Source: Leptospira borgpetersenii serovar Javanica (GTDB lineage: Bacteria > Spirochaetota > Leptospiria > Leptospirales > Leptospiraceae). Taken from it: 64,000 nt of DNA. The notes beneath the pieces were generated by a model. That model was not told where the DNA came from. It worked only from the letters and a program-made list of their open reading frames with translations, and searched no databases. Every line of letters starts with the position of its first letter. Position 1 is the first letter of the stretch. The DNA lies in assembly GCF_003046425.1 (NCBI RefSeq), contig NZ_QAJG01000002.1, positions 62,001-126,000 on the forward strand, written 5' to 3'. A program made the position numbers and the translations under genes. Below are positions 44,033 through 52,434 of this stretch, piece by piece.

Positions 44033-44798
44033 TTTTGCCCAATTTCCAAGGAGCCTTATTCTGTAACCACAACTCTTCTAAAGTCTGCTTATCTCTCAGA
44101 GTATCCATACATTGCCAATAACCGGGATGACGAAACGACATCAGCTGGCCTAACTTTGCAAGCTTTTCTAAAGGAGCTCTTTCCAACATCATAGATTCAT
44201 CTTCAATATAATTGAGTATCTCAGGTTCAAAAACGAAAAACCCTCCATTGATCCATCCTTCTTCCGCCTGTGGTTTTTCTTGAAATCGAATGACTTGATC
44301 TCCGGAAATCGATAACTCCCCAAATCGGACTGGCGGTCTGACAGCCGTTACAGTCGCGAGCTTTCCATGGGACTTATGAAAACTTACAAGCTTTTGAATA
44401 TCCACGTCCGATACTCCATCTCCGTATGTTACCATAAAGGTTTCCTTCAAATGATTTTTCAATCGTAACAACCGTCCCCCGGTCATTGTTAAAGCCCCGG
44501 TATCGATCAATTGAACTTTCCAGTCTTCCGCCGTCGGATTAGAATAATCCACAATTCCGGATTTTAAACTTATGGTAAGATCACTCATCCTCGCATGATA
44601 ATTCAAAAAATAATCTTTGATCGCTTCTCCTTTATAACCAAGTGCGAGCACAAAATCCCCAAACCCATAGTGTTCGTAAATTTTCATGATATGCCAAAGA
44701 ATCGGTTTCCCAGCAATTTCAACCATCGGTTTCGGTTTTACCGTAGTCTCCTCACTTAAACGAGTTCCCAAGCCACCGCAAAGTATTACTGTTTTCAT
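44025..44798 (-). CDS. rfbF: Glucose-1-phosphate cytidylyltransferase RfbF
   Basis: A 257-residue nucleotidyltransferase that makes CDP-glucose from glucose-1-phosphate and CTP. It has LCGGLGTRLSEET (6-18), KPKPMVEIAGKPILWHIM (22-39), YGDGVSDV and the C-terminal FWQCMDTLRD-like YWQCMDTLRDK, the hallmarks of RfbF rather than RmlA. First gene of the CDP cassette, with a weak AAGG ribosome site. A 500-base gap upstream separates it from the next block, so a promoter is expected there. Confidence 0.95.
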   Translation of the reverse strand: MKTVILCGGLGTRLSEETTVKPKPMVEIAGKPILWHIMKIYEHYGFGDFVLALGYKGEAIKDYFLNYHARMSDLTISLKSGIVDYSNPTAEDWKVQLIDTGALTMTGGRLLRLKNHLKETFMVTYGDGVSDVDIQKLVSFHKSHGKLATVTAVRPPVRFGELSISGDQVIRFQEKPQAEEGWINGGFFVFEPEILNYIEDESMMLERAPLEKLAKLGQLMSFRHPGYWQCMDTLRDKQTLEELWLQNKAPWKLGKNV

Positions 44799-45298
44799 TA
44801 TAATCAGCCAACCTTGTAATCATAAGTTTAATGAATGTATATCATCTTGGAATATAATATCCGAAAGAACGAAAACCCAAAAATCACTGTAGGTGTAATT
44901 TTTTATAGATATATAAGCTTTTGATAATTCATTAGAGCTTAATACACAAAGATTTTACTCGGAGAAAACTGATCTTCAAATTTTTAACATCTATAAATGA
45001 AATTTCAAATAATATTCCAAACAATAAATTTCTCTATATGCAATCTCACTAAAAAGACATGCTCATAAATGAGATGAATGTATACTTCGGGCACTAAAGT
45101 CTTTTCAATCAACAATCATAATCTACTTCGATTAAAAAACAAAAATATACTTCAAAAACTAACCGGCCACCAAGGAACGCAGTCTATAGAAACTTCACGC
45201 CTTTTATTATAAACTCGCAGATCATTGTAATCGACTCATTTTAGGATTTCGGGAGAAACTTTCAATATTCAAAATCGAATTAAATAAATTTATAAAGT
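44799..45298. other. 500-base gap between sugar blocks
   Basis: No gene or repeat was recognised. It is AT-rich and separates the CDP cassette from the CMP/cyclase block. It is the expected place for a terminator of the upstream unit and a promoter for rfbF, but I cannot single out either. Confidence 0.35.
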
Positions 45299-46291
45299 TT
45301 AGCTTTGATTTAAGTATTCTTGCTCAGGAACCTCATTTAAAAGAGGCTCTCCCTTAAAAAATCGAATGATCTCCTCAGCCGCCCCCTTTTCCATAAGTAA
45401 TCGACAATCATAAGAGCAAGAACCCATATGCTGAGTTAACAATACATTTTCAAGTTTGCATAAATTACCTTTATAAGGTTCTTCCTCAAAAACATCAATC
45501 GCGGCACCTGCAATTCTTTGATTCTTCAGCGCATCATATAAAGCAGCTTCATTTACGATTCCGCCTCTTGCCGTGTTAATTAGAAAAGCATCTTTTTTAA
45601 ATTTCGATAATTCTGCAGAAGATATTAGATTTTTTGTTAACTTGGTCAATGGCACATGAATAGAAATCACATCAGAAGCAGTATAAATTTGCTCTTTATC
45701 AACAAAAGCAAAAGAAACTTTAGATTCTTCCAATATATTTTTTACTTCATTCGACTTATCCATCAAATCATTAATTAGAATTTTTTTTGGAGCAAACGCC
45801 GAAAGAATCTTTAACACACTTAGACCAACTCTTCCTAAGCCAATCAGACCAATTACACTTTCACCCAATCTTTTACCGGTAAATCTAGACCATTCCCCCT
45901 TTCTTAATTCTCGATCCGCGTTTGAAATATATCGGGTAACAGAAAGCATAAGACCAACCGTTAATTCAACGACAGCTTTAGTCACAGCATCCGGCGTATA
46001 TGATACCCTAATTTCTCGTTCTCTACATAAGGATAAAGGCACAGAATCCAAGCCGATTCCTACTCTTGAAATAAATTTTAATTTTTGATTTGATTGAATT
46101 AAGGGAATAAGATCCTCAGTTCCCGCAATAATACCATTCACATCTTTTGCAATTTCCGCCACTTCAGCAGACTTCAACTTTCTCTTAAACGGATTAGTTA
46201 TGATTTCCCATCCGGTAGCGTTTAATAAATTTAAAGGCTCTGGGTCATAAATTCCAAAAGGATAGGTAGATATAAAAATTTTATTATTCAT
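45299..46291 (-). CDS. D-2-hydroxyacid dehydrogenase family protein (SerA-like)
   Basis: A 330-residue NAD-dependent D-2-hydroxyacid dehydrogenase. The NAD-binding motif GLGRVG is at 151-156, and the catalytic triad is visible: Arg242 in NTARGG, Glu near 271 in DVFEEEP and His288 in QHMGS. It lacks the regulatory ACT domain of many SerA proteins. Because it ends the block with an AroB-like cyclase, an SDR and a CMP transferase, it more likely oxidises or reduces a sugar acid or 2-keto acid intermediate than 3-phosphoglycerate. Ten bases separate it from the AroB-like gene. Confidence 0.82.
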   Translation of the reverse strand: MNNKIFISTYPFGIYDPEPLNLLNATGWEIITNPFKRKLKSAEVAEIAKDVNGIIAGTEDLIPLIQSNQKLKFISRVGIGLDSVPLSLCREREIRVSYTPDAVTKAVVELTVGLMLSVTRYISNADRELRKGEWSRFTGKRLGESVIGLIGLGRVGLSVLKILSAFAPKKILINDLMDKSNEVKNILEESKVSFAFVDKEQIYTASDVISIHVPLTKLTKNLISSAELSKFKKDAFLINTARGGIVNEAALYDALKNQRIAGAAIDVFEEEPYKGNLCKLENVLLTQHMGSCSYDCRLLMEKGAAEEIIRFFKGEPLLNEVPEQEYLNQS

Positions 46292-46301
46292 TTAAAATCA
46301 C

Positions 46302-47375
46302 CTATCCCATAAACTCAGTAGAAAAATATTCCGAAATCAAACTTAGATTCCCAGGGTTCAATTCTATCTCATAAACTTCTAATTTACCGACTCCCCTACT
46401 CAGGATACAGGTTAAATTTGCATTTACATTTTTCTTATCTTTTTGTAAAAGTTGACAATAAGCATCAATTTGAAAATCAGAGAATTGGAAATTAGGAAAA
46501 TTTAATTTCAGAAATGTTTTCATCAATAGATAATTTTCTTTCGAAAGTATTCCCAATCTATAAGATAAAAAATTGGCAAGATCCATACCAATACTCACGG
46601 CCTGGCCATGATTAATTTGGTAATTGGTTAAGGCCTCTATCGCATGACCGAATGTATGACCATAATTAAATTTACGTCTTTCACCGCGATCAAACTCATC
46701 AATTTCAATAACTTCTTTTTTGATGGAAAGACTTTCATAAATAAATGGAAGAAGCAAACTTCGATTGGAAAAAATTTGATCTCTTTTCAAATGAAAATCC
46801 TGAATCAAATGGGAGGCACTATACAGGTAATAATGATATATTTCACCTATACCAGACTTAATATCATCTGCCGTAAGTGAATTTAAAAATATTAAATCAA
46901 TATAAATCTTATCTGGCGGATAAAAAGTTCCGATTAAATTTTTTACATTTTGAAAATTAATAGAAGATTTTCCACCAATACAACTGTCGGCTTGTGCCAA
47001 CAAGGTGGTTGGTATAAAAATCCATGAAATTCCTCGAAATAAAATAGAAGCCGTAAAACAAACTATATCCTGAGTTATCCCACCACCAATCGCAATTATT
47101 TTACTACTTCTTTTTACTCCATTGGCAACTAAACTTTGAATCAGCTGTTGCGAAGATTCGATATTTTTATTTTGTTCCTCGGCATCTATTAGAAATACTT
47201 GTTTATCAATTAAAGTCGAATCGATATATCCTTTAAAATAGATTGTGTAAATTTTACTATCTATAGCTAAAAATTTTCCCTCATTGATCAAATCCTTGAA
47301 TAATTTATAAATATCATCAATAAACAAAACTTCATAATTTTTGTAAGAGGAATTGATGCGAATTATTTTAGACAT
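46302..47375 (-). CDS. AroB-like sugar phosphate cyclase with altered active site
   Basis: A 357-residue member of the 3-dehydroquinate synthase superfamily. Conserved: IGGGITQD (96-103), PTTLLAQADSCIGGKSSIN (122-140) with K136, N140 and K145, E178, RRKFNYGHTFGHAIE (233-247), NHGQAV with H256, and DKK near the C-terminus. At the place of the DHQS motif E-x-x-K the sequence is EIYH (178-181), so one substrate-binding lysine is histidine. That, and the setting, argue against the shikimate pathway and for another cyclase or a modified substrate. It overlaps the SDR gene by eight bases. Needs NAD and zinc. Confidence 0.82.
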   Translation of the reverse strand: MSKIIRINSSYKNYEVLFIDDIYKLFKDLINEGKFLAIDSKIYTIYFKGYIDSTLIDKQVFLIDAEEQNKNIESSQQLIQSLVANGVKRSSKIIAIGGGITQDIVCFTASILFRGISWIFIPTTLLAQADSCIGGKSSINFQNVKNLIGTFYPPDKIYIDLIFLNSLTADDIKSGIGEIYHYYLYSASHLIQDFHLKRDQIFSNRSLLLPFIYESLSIKKEVIEIDEFDRGERRKFNYGHTFGHAIEALTNYQINHGQAVSIGMDLANFLSYRLGILSKENYLLMKTFLKLNFPNFQFSDFQIDAYCQLLQKDKKNVNANLTCILSRGVGKLEVYEIELNPGNLSLISEYFSTEFMG

Positions 47376-48099
47376 TCAAAAAACCTCCATCCACTATTAT
47401 ATTTTGCCCCGTTATATACGTATTGTAGTCACTACTCAAAAACAAAACTACTTTTGCAATTTCTTCCGGTTTAGCCAACCTGCGCATTGGGATCTGCTCT
47501 TCTAAATGTTTTATCTCTAATTCGCTTAGATTTCTTTTTGTTAAGTCTGTAATAACAAAACCAGGTGAAACTGTATTTATTAGTATATTATACTTTGCCA
47601 ATTCATTTGATGCAGACACAGTCAAGCCTCGAATCGCATATTTCGTCATCGTATAAATGCTTCGTTTTTCTCTACTCACGGAACCGAAGATCGAAGCAAT
47701 ATTCACAATCCTTCCATATTTATTCTCTTTCATTCTCTTCGATACTGCTCTGGTTATAAAAAACGGGGCTCTAACATTGACACTTTGCATATCGTCCCAA
47801 TCTCTATCTAAAGTATTCTCCAAGAAGTTGATTCGATTGATGCCAGCATTATTCACACAAACTTCGATTTTTTCTATGCTCTCTATATATTTTATAAAAT
47901 CGTTTAGAGATTCTTTACTCTGAAAATCTACCGACTGATAATTTAAATTTGGATGCTTTAAATTTTCCGATAACTCTGAAGAAGTACCCGTAACAATAAC
48001 ATTCCCACCCAATTCGAGAAAATCGCTGGCAATTTGTTTTCCAATTCCCCTCGTTCCTCCCGTAACTATAATCGTTTTATTTTTAAATAAAATTTGCAT
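47368..48099 (-). CDS. Short-chain dehydrogenase/reductase (FabG-like)
   Basis: A 243-residue classical SDR. It shows TGGTRGIG (13-20), NNAG, the catalytic Ser in NIASIFGS, Y-x3-K as YTMTK, and SPGFVITDLT, with the C-terminal NIIVDGGF. The cofactor is NAD(H) or NADP(H). Overlapping the AroB-like cyclase gene and near the Gfo/Idh and CMP-transferase genes, it is probably a keto-reductase or dehydrogenase of the same sugar or cyclitol pathway rather than a fatty acid enzyme. The substrate is unknown. Confidence 0.85.
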   Translation of the reverse strand: MQILFKNKTIIVTGGTRGIGKQIASDFLELGGNVIVTGTSSELSENLKHPNLNYQSVDFQSKESLNDFIKYIESIEKIEVCVNNAGINRINFLENTLDRDWDDMQSVNVRAPFFITRAVSKRMKENKYGRIVNIASIFGSVSREKRSIYTMTKYAIRGLTVSASNELAKYNILINTVSPGFVITDLTKRNLSELEIKHLEEQIPMRRLAKPEEIAKVVLFLSSDYNTYITGQNIIVDGGFLNV

Positions 48100-48127
48100 T
48101 TATCTGTAAAAGAAATCGAGACTAATC

Positions 48128-49165
48128 TTAATCAGGATTAGGAATTGAATAAGCATTCCTCCAATTTGAATCTGCGTAATAAATGCGATGTACTAATCTC
48201 ATGGTTTGGTAAGCATCTTGGCAGGATCCGCTTTTAATTTTTTTATCGTTCAAAACTGCATCTGCAAAATAAGCAATTTCCTCGTCCCAAGAAGGATCTT
48301 TATTATAACGAGTAGTTTGCTCCATTGGGTCTCCGTTGTCTTTATCTGGATCTGCCGTAACGACCGTCATCGTTTCAGCCCCATAACTTTTTGATCCAGA
48401 TAAAATCCCTCCGAGTATAATACTTCCTCGCTCCAAATTTATATCCAGATGAAAACGATGTCGCCATTGTGTTGCAGATGAATGCAACATTCCAACAATC
48501 CCATTGGAGGTTTTCATGAGTGCATACGCATTGTCTTCTACATCGTAACCCCAGAAATTGTTTGATACAAAACTATGAACTTCCACAAAATCTCCCGCAA
48601 ACAATCTCATCAAATCTACAATATGAATACCTTGGTCAAGTAGCACTCCGCCACCAGCGATTTCCCTTTTTGTCCTCCAATCGGGTTGATTGAACGTAAT
48701 GAGTTTCGACTTACCGTAAACTCCGCGTAAATTGATGATCCTTCCTAATTTTCCGGAATGAATAATTTGCAAGGATTCCTTAACAGACTCGTGATACCTA
48801 TGGTTGAAACCGTACATGAGTTTGAGATTTGAATTCTTTTCTATAACACACGCCACTCTCTCTATATCACTCATATCTTTTCCCGGCGGCTTTTCACAAA
48901 ATACATTCAAACCTCGATTCAAACCTGCAATAGTAACATTAGCAGCAACATCATTTGTTAAGCAGACAAAAAGTACATCTAGTTCTTCTTTAAGTAAGCG
49001 AACGTAATCGGAATAGTAACGAATCTGATCGGGAAATTCTCCTTCATCTTTAAAGTTCTTATCACATACTGCAACGACCCTCATAAACGGATGGCGATCG
49101 ATACAATCCCTTCTTCTTTTTCCAACTACACCGTAACCAGCAATTCCTACTTTTAATTCTCGCAT
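48128..49165 (-). CDS. Gfo/Idh/MocA-family oxidoreductase
   Basis: A 345-residue NAD(P)-dependent oxidoreductase. The Rossmann motif is GIAGYGVVGKRR near the N-terminus, EKPPGKD contains the conserved EKP, and GGGVLLDQGIHIVDLMR carries the catalytic-type D-x3-H. The frame extends to 49210, but the ATG at 49165 begins at the first strand (MRELKVGIAGYG) and is preferred. It lies 20 bases after the CMP transferase gene. Family members oxidise or reduce sugar nucleotides or inositols; here a role in preparing the CMP-linked or cyclised sugar is inferred. Confidence 0.85.
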   Translation of the reverse strand: MRELKVGIAGYGVVGKRRRDCIDRHPFMRVVAVCDKNFKDEGEFPDQIRYYSDYVRLLKEELDVLFVCLTNDVAANVTIAGLNRGLNVFCEKPPGKDMSDIERVACVIEKNSNLKLMYGFNHRYHESVKESLQIIHSGKLGRIINLRGVYGKSKLITFNQPDWRTKREIAGGGVLLDQGIHIVDLMRLFAGDFVEVHSFVSNNFWGYDVEDNAYALMKTSNGIVGMLHSSATQWRHRFHLDINLERGSIILGGILSGSKSYGAETMTVVTADPDKDNGDPMEQTTRYNKDPSWDEEIAYFADAVLNDKKIKSGSCQDAYQTMRLVHRIYYADSNWRNAYSIPNPD

Positions 49166-49184
49166 ATAATTTTCTGTGTTTAAA

Positions 49185-49952
49185 TTAATACATTTGAAAG
49201 TATTTATCATGTTTCATATGATTTTCGACTAAAGTAATATCGGAAGGACTATCCACTGAATAAGACTTAACGTAAGGATAAGGTGCAATATATTGAGTGA
49301 AGTTCATATCCAGAATTCGATTACTATCACAGGCCTCTAACTTTTCAAGTCTGGTCTCAGGATGTTTTGTAAACTCTTGTAAATATTTCCAGCGAAACGC
49401 AAAAATTCCATAAATTCTACGAGCCCCCAATTCAGGAGAAAATTTACCCTTACAATAAGGTAGTGCCATCCTAGAAGTGTATAACACTTCTCCTTTCTCA
49501 TTGTGAATAATTTTTACGGTATCTGGATTTTTCCAGATTTCTTCTTCCACTATATGCATTGCAAGCACGGTCGCTGGAATAAGTTTATTCATTTTTAAAG
49601 GAGCAATAACGACCTCCAGCATATCAGGTGAAAGCATCGGCTCATCACCTTGTACACAAACTACAATATCATCATCAACTAATTTTTGTGTGAACAGAGT
49701 TCCTGCTTCCGCTACACGATCTAATGCTCTTATATGGTGGGAGCCAGTCATAAAAACTGGAAAATTTTTACTCTTTGCAAAGTTTGAAATTTCCTCATCA
49801 CAAGTTGCAATTGCTAATTCATCCCAGCCCTGATATAACTCTGCTCTACGAAATACATGTTCCACCATTGGTCTTCCCAAAATGGGAAACATAGGCTTTC
49901 CAGGAAAGCGGGACGCGGCCATTCGTGCAGGTATAATTCCAATTATTCTCAT
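49185..49952 (-). CDS. KdsB-like cytidylyltransferase (CMP-sugar synthase)
   Basis: A 255-residue CMP-Kdo synthetase homologue. GIIPARMAASRFPGKP (5-20), QGDEP (101-105) and RIYGIFAFR are as in KdsB. Some positions differ: ATCDEEI (49-55) where KdsB has ATDDERI, and RALDRVAEA (75-83) where it has SGTDRLAEA. The enzyme thus probably activates a 2-keto sugar acid other than Kdo with CTP. Its neighbours (Gfo/Idh, SDR, AroB-like cyclase) would provide that sugar. Alternative: a second true KdsB. First gene of its block, with a 430-base gap upstream. Confidence 0.8.
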   Translation of the reverse strand: MRIIGIIPARMAASRFPGKPMFPILGRPMVEHVFRRAELYQGWDELAIATCDEEISNFAKSKNFPVFMTGSHHIRALDRVAEAGTLFTQKLVDDDIVVCVQGDEPMLSPDMLEVVIAPLKMNKLIPATVLAMHIVEEEIWKNPDTVKIIHNEKGEVLYTSRMALPYCKGKFSPELGARRIYGIFAFRWKYLQEFTKHPETRLEKLEACDSNRILDMNFTQYIAPYPYVKSYSVDSPSDITLVENHMKHDKYFQMY

Positions 49953-50386
49953 TCTTAAATCCTAATATTTCTAAAAATTATTTTTGTATAAAATCCAGTA
50001 CATTCCTACCACTAAAGTTCCTACTTTTACTCAAAATACAATTTATTCCATATTCTTAGCATAAGTAATGTTTTATACATAAAGATTATTCATACAAACC
50101 TCCACAAGCCCATCCTACAAATAAGAAAACAGTTTCTATAAAGAGAAAATCTTCAATTCAATAAAACCATTAAAAACTTGTCCCAAAGCCTTAAAAGAAA
50201 TCAGTTACAATCACTCAGCAAGTTCGTAATAAAATATAAAAATTCTCACAAATTACGTCTCTTTGGTAGGTTAAAGGATTTCGAACAGATTTTATAATTG
50301 TTAAATTTTCGTTGGAGTCCCCACAATACTGAGATTCCGGAATCGACTCTTAATAATAATTAATCGATAAACTCATTATTATTAAT
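49953..50386. other. 434-base gap with hairpin after the 50387-52075 gene
   Basis: TTAATAATAAT (50350-50360) and ATTATTATTAA (50375-50385) form a perfect 11-bp inverted repeat that abuts the stop codon of the 50387-52075 gene; it may end or stabilise that transcript. Further on, 50310-50350 carries GGAGTCCCCACAAT and CGACTCTTA, matching in part the motif at 26085-26130, one of the dispersed short repeats. No gene was seen; the KdsB-like gene's promoter should lie at 49960-50100. Confidence 0.4.
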
Positions 50387-52075
50387 TCAGAATACTAAAT
50401 TTGTAAAACGCTTCAACGAAAAATGATCAAGCTTAGTAAAATTTTCCTTTTTAATTTTTTCGCCTATCGATTTAAAACGATCATAATCATAATTTTTAAC
50501 AAAACGAAATATAGCTTCTAAAGTTTCTTTTTCATCATAACATAAATCCCAAATCTCTTTCGTAATATTCTCAGAAAATGGCAAATGAGTCACACCACCA
50601 TTCGAAGCTATGACCAAAACAGGAATACCAAAGGCCAAGCTTTCTAGACAAGTACTAGAAACAGAACTTATCAACAATTGCTTCCCCACCAAACAATCCT
50701 TAATATTATCGTTTAAAATAGGAAACCTAAAAACTTTATTCCTTCTTAATAATTTCTCAACCGAATCCAAAGAATAAGTAGGATGAAACTTCAAATAAAA
50801 AGAAATATTATAGTTCTCGAATATCCTAATATTACTTATGGTTTTAAGAATCTTCAAAGCTTGATTAAGCTCCATTGGCAGCGTTACCAAAATTTTAAAT
50901 TCCCCAGAATCTCTAAAAATTTTTAAATCCTCCTTATATCCATCCTTCTGAAATAAATATGCATACCTAAAAGCAGGCATAGTATCGAGTTTCAATTCCT
51001 TGCAAGATTCAGAATAATCAAATATCAAGTTTTTACCAACAACAAATAAGTATCCGGGAGTTAACTTACGATCAAACTCTGCTTTCGTAGGGTATAAATG
51101 GAATTGAGTTTTAAAAGAAAGACTACCAAGACATCCGAAATACTCCACATTTTCGTAAAATTGTCTTAACCCCAAAGAGTAACCTCTATCAGTTTGCTGG
51201 TTTTCAAACCAATCAATAAACTTATTTACCGTAATACTTTTTTGCTTAAGCCTAAAGATAAATCTATAGTTTAAAATTGAATCAAATATAATTTTCGCAA
51301 CAGAAGTTCTAATCAATTCATAACGAAAAGCCTTAGTGATATCAATATCTTCAAATATAACCCTTTTATTATGTAAGTATTTAAACATAAAAAAGGGCCT
51401 TATAGTGGCCAGGCATAAGTCAGATAATTTCAAAAATTGGTATCTATGTATAAATCGAATATTCGAATTTTTAAGTTGAAGAAGCTTAACCCTATACTTC
51501 TTCAATAAAATCGTGAATAAGTAAAATACCTTTGATTTTTCTCGAATTAATTCCTGAAGGCCTGGATAATATATGTCATTAAATCTGCCCCCGGAAAAAG
51601 ATGATTCAATAAGAAATGAATCAAACAAGATAATCTCATTAGGAATATCATAATTGCAAATATAAAACCTCACCAATATAAATTCCTTAATCATCCGATA
51701 TATGTTCAGGAAATAAGCAACTGGAATTAGAATTAATTCCTGGATTCTCTTTTTAATTGAAAACGAAATCCGAATTTTTTTTAACTCTGGGTCAGCCTTA
51801 AGCATTTTTTCGATTGTTAAATTTTTGACTTTGACTGAGTAAATTCGTTTTTCTTGGGAAATTTTTTTTAAAAGTTTAAGATAGCAAATAGATTCGTAAA
51901 TACGACTTAAATAAACATCTCGAGTTGCAACCCCAGAAAGCAGATAATTTAAATCATTCGAATACTCTAAAATTCGAGAATCATAAAATCGATTATAATC
52001 GCTTATGCCATCCTTCCAAATCTGATTCAAAATTTTAGAGTGTTCATTTGATAGATTATTTAAATTAATTTCCAT
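50387..52075 (-). CDS. Large soluble protein, possible KpsC/S-like transferase
   Basis: A 562-residue protein without signal peptide. The N-terminal 300 residues are charged, Ile/Lys/Tyr-rich and helical and I recognise nothing there. The C-terminal part has FLVVGKNLIFDY-like YLFVVGKNL, YNISFYLKFHPTYS and SSVSSTCLESLAFGIPVLV (470-488), a pattern shared by GT-B fold capsule enzymes such as KpsC/KpsS and polysialyltransferases, where a Ser/Thr-rich loop precedes the E-S-L-A helix. Those enzymes use CMP-activated sugars, and the next gene downstream encodes a CMP-sugar synthase. A transferase for that sugar is therefore plausible but inferred. Confidence 0.65.
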   Translation of the reverse strand: MEINLNNLSNEHSKILNQIWKDGISDYNRFYDSRILEYSNDLNYLLSGVATRDVYLSRIYESICYLKLLKKISQEKRIYSVKVKNLTIEKMLKADPELKKIRISFSIKKRIQELILIPVAYFLNIYRMIKEFILVRFYICNYDIPNEIILFDSFLIESSFSGGRFNDIYYPGLQELIREKSKVFYLFTILLKKYRVKLLQLKNSNIRFIHRYQFLKLSDLCLATIRPFFMFKYLHNKRVIFEDIDITKAFRYELIRTSVAKIIFDSILNYRFIFRLKQKSITVNKFIDWFENQQTDRGYSLGLRQFYENVEYFGCLGSLSFKTQFHLYPTKAEFDRKLTPGYLFVVGKNLIFDYSESCKELKLDTMPAFRYAYLFQKDGYKEDLKIFRDSGEFKILVTLPMELNQALKILKTISNIRIFENYNISFYLKFHPTYSLDSVEKLLRRNKVFRFPILNDNIKDCLVGKQLLISSVSSTCLESLAFGIPVLVIASNGGVTHLPFSENITKEIWDLCYDEKETLEAIFRFVKNYDYDRFKSIGEKIKKENFTKLDHFSLKRFTNLVF

Positions 52076-52434
52076 TTTACAATTTTTAACTTGTTCATAA
52101 ATCCTAAAATTATAGGAAATCGAATAACAAAAATATCAATAGGTACTTTAGCAAAATCATATTCAATCTTTAACAAATTCCACCTATAAATTTATTTTTT
52201 AAATATAATTTTATCAAAAATAAAGAAATTAAATACGCGGAAATAATCAAATATCAAGTTTTAGTTTCTAAATTTTCATTTATACACAACTGAATAACAT
52301 CAAAACTTAAAAGCCCTCTAATTTAATCTCGTGTTTCATGTGTAATAAAAAGCAGACACCAATAATTAGCAAAACTAAAATCAAAAGAAAATTATAATCT
52401 ATAATCAACTTTCCTTTTTTTAAATTTGATTTTA
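52076..52434. other. 359-base AT-rich gap
   Basis: Very AT-rich DNA between the methyltransferase pseudogene and the 50387-52075 gene. No gene or strong repeat was seen. It probably contains the promoter of the downstream gene, which I cannot place. Confidence 0.35.

Noticed and set aside
49166..49210. N-terminal 15-residue extension of the Gfo/Idh protein
   Set aside because: It would run into the end of the CMP transferase gene and precede the conserved N-terminal strand; the ATG at 49165 fits the family.
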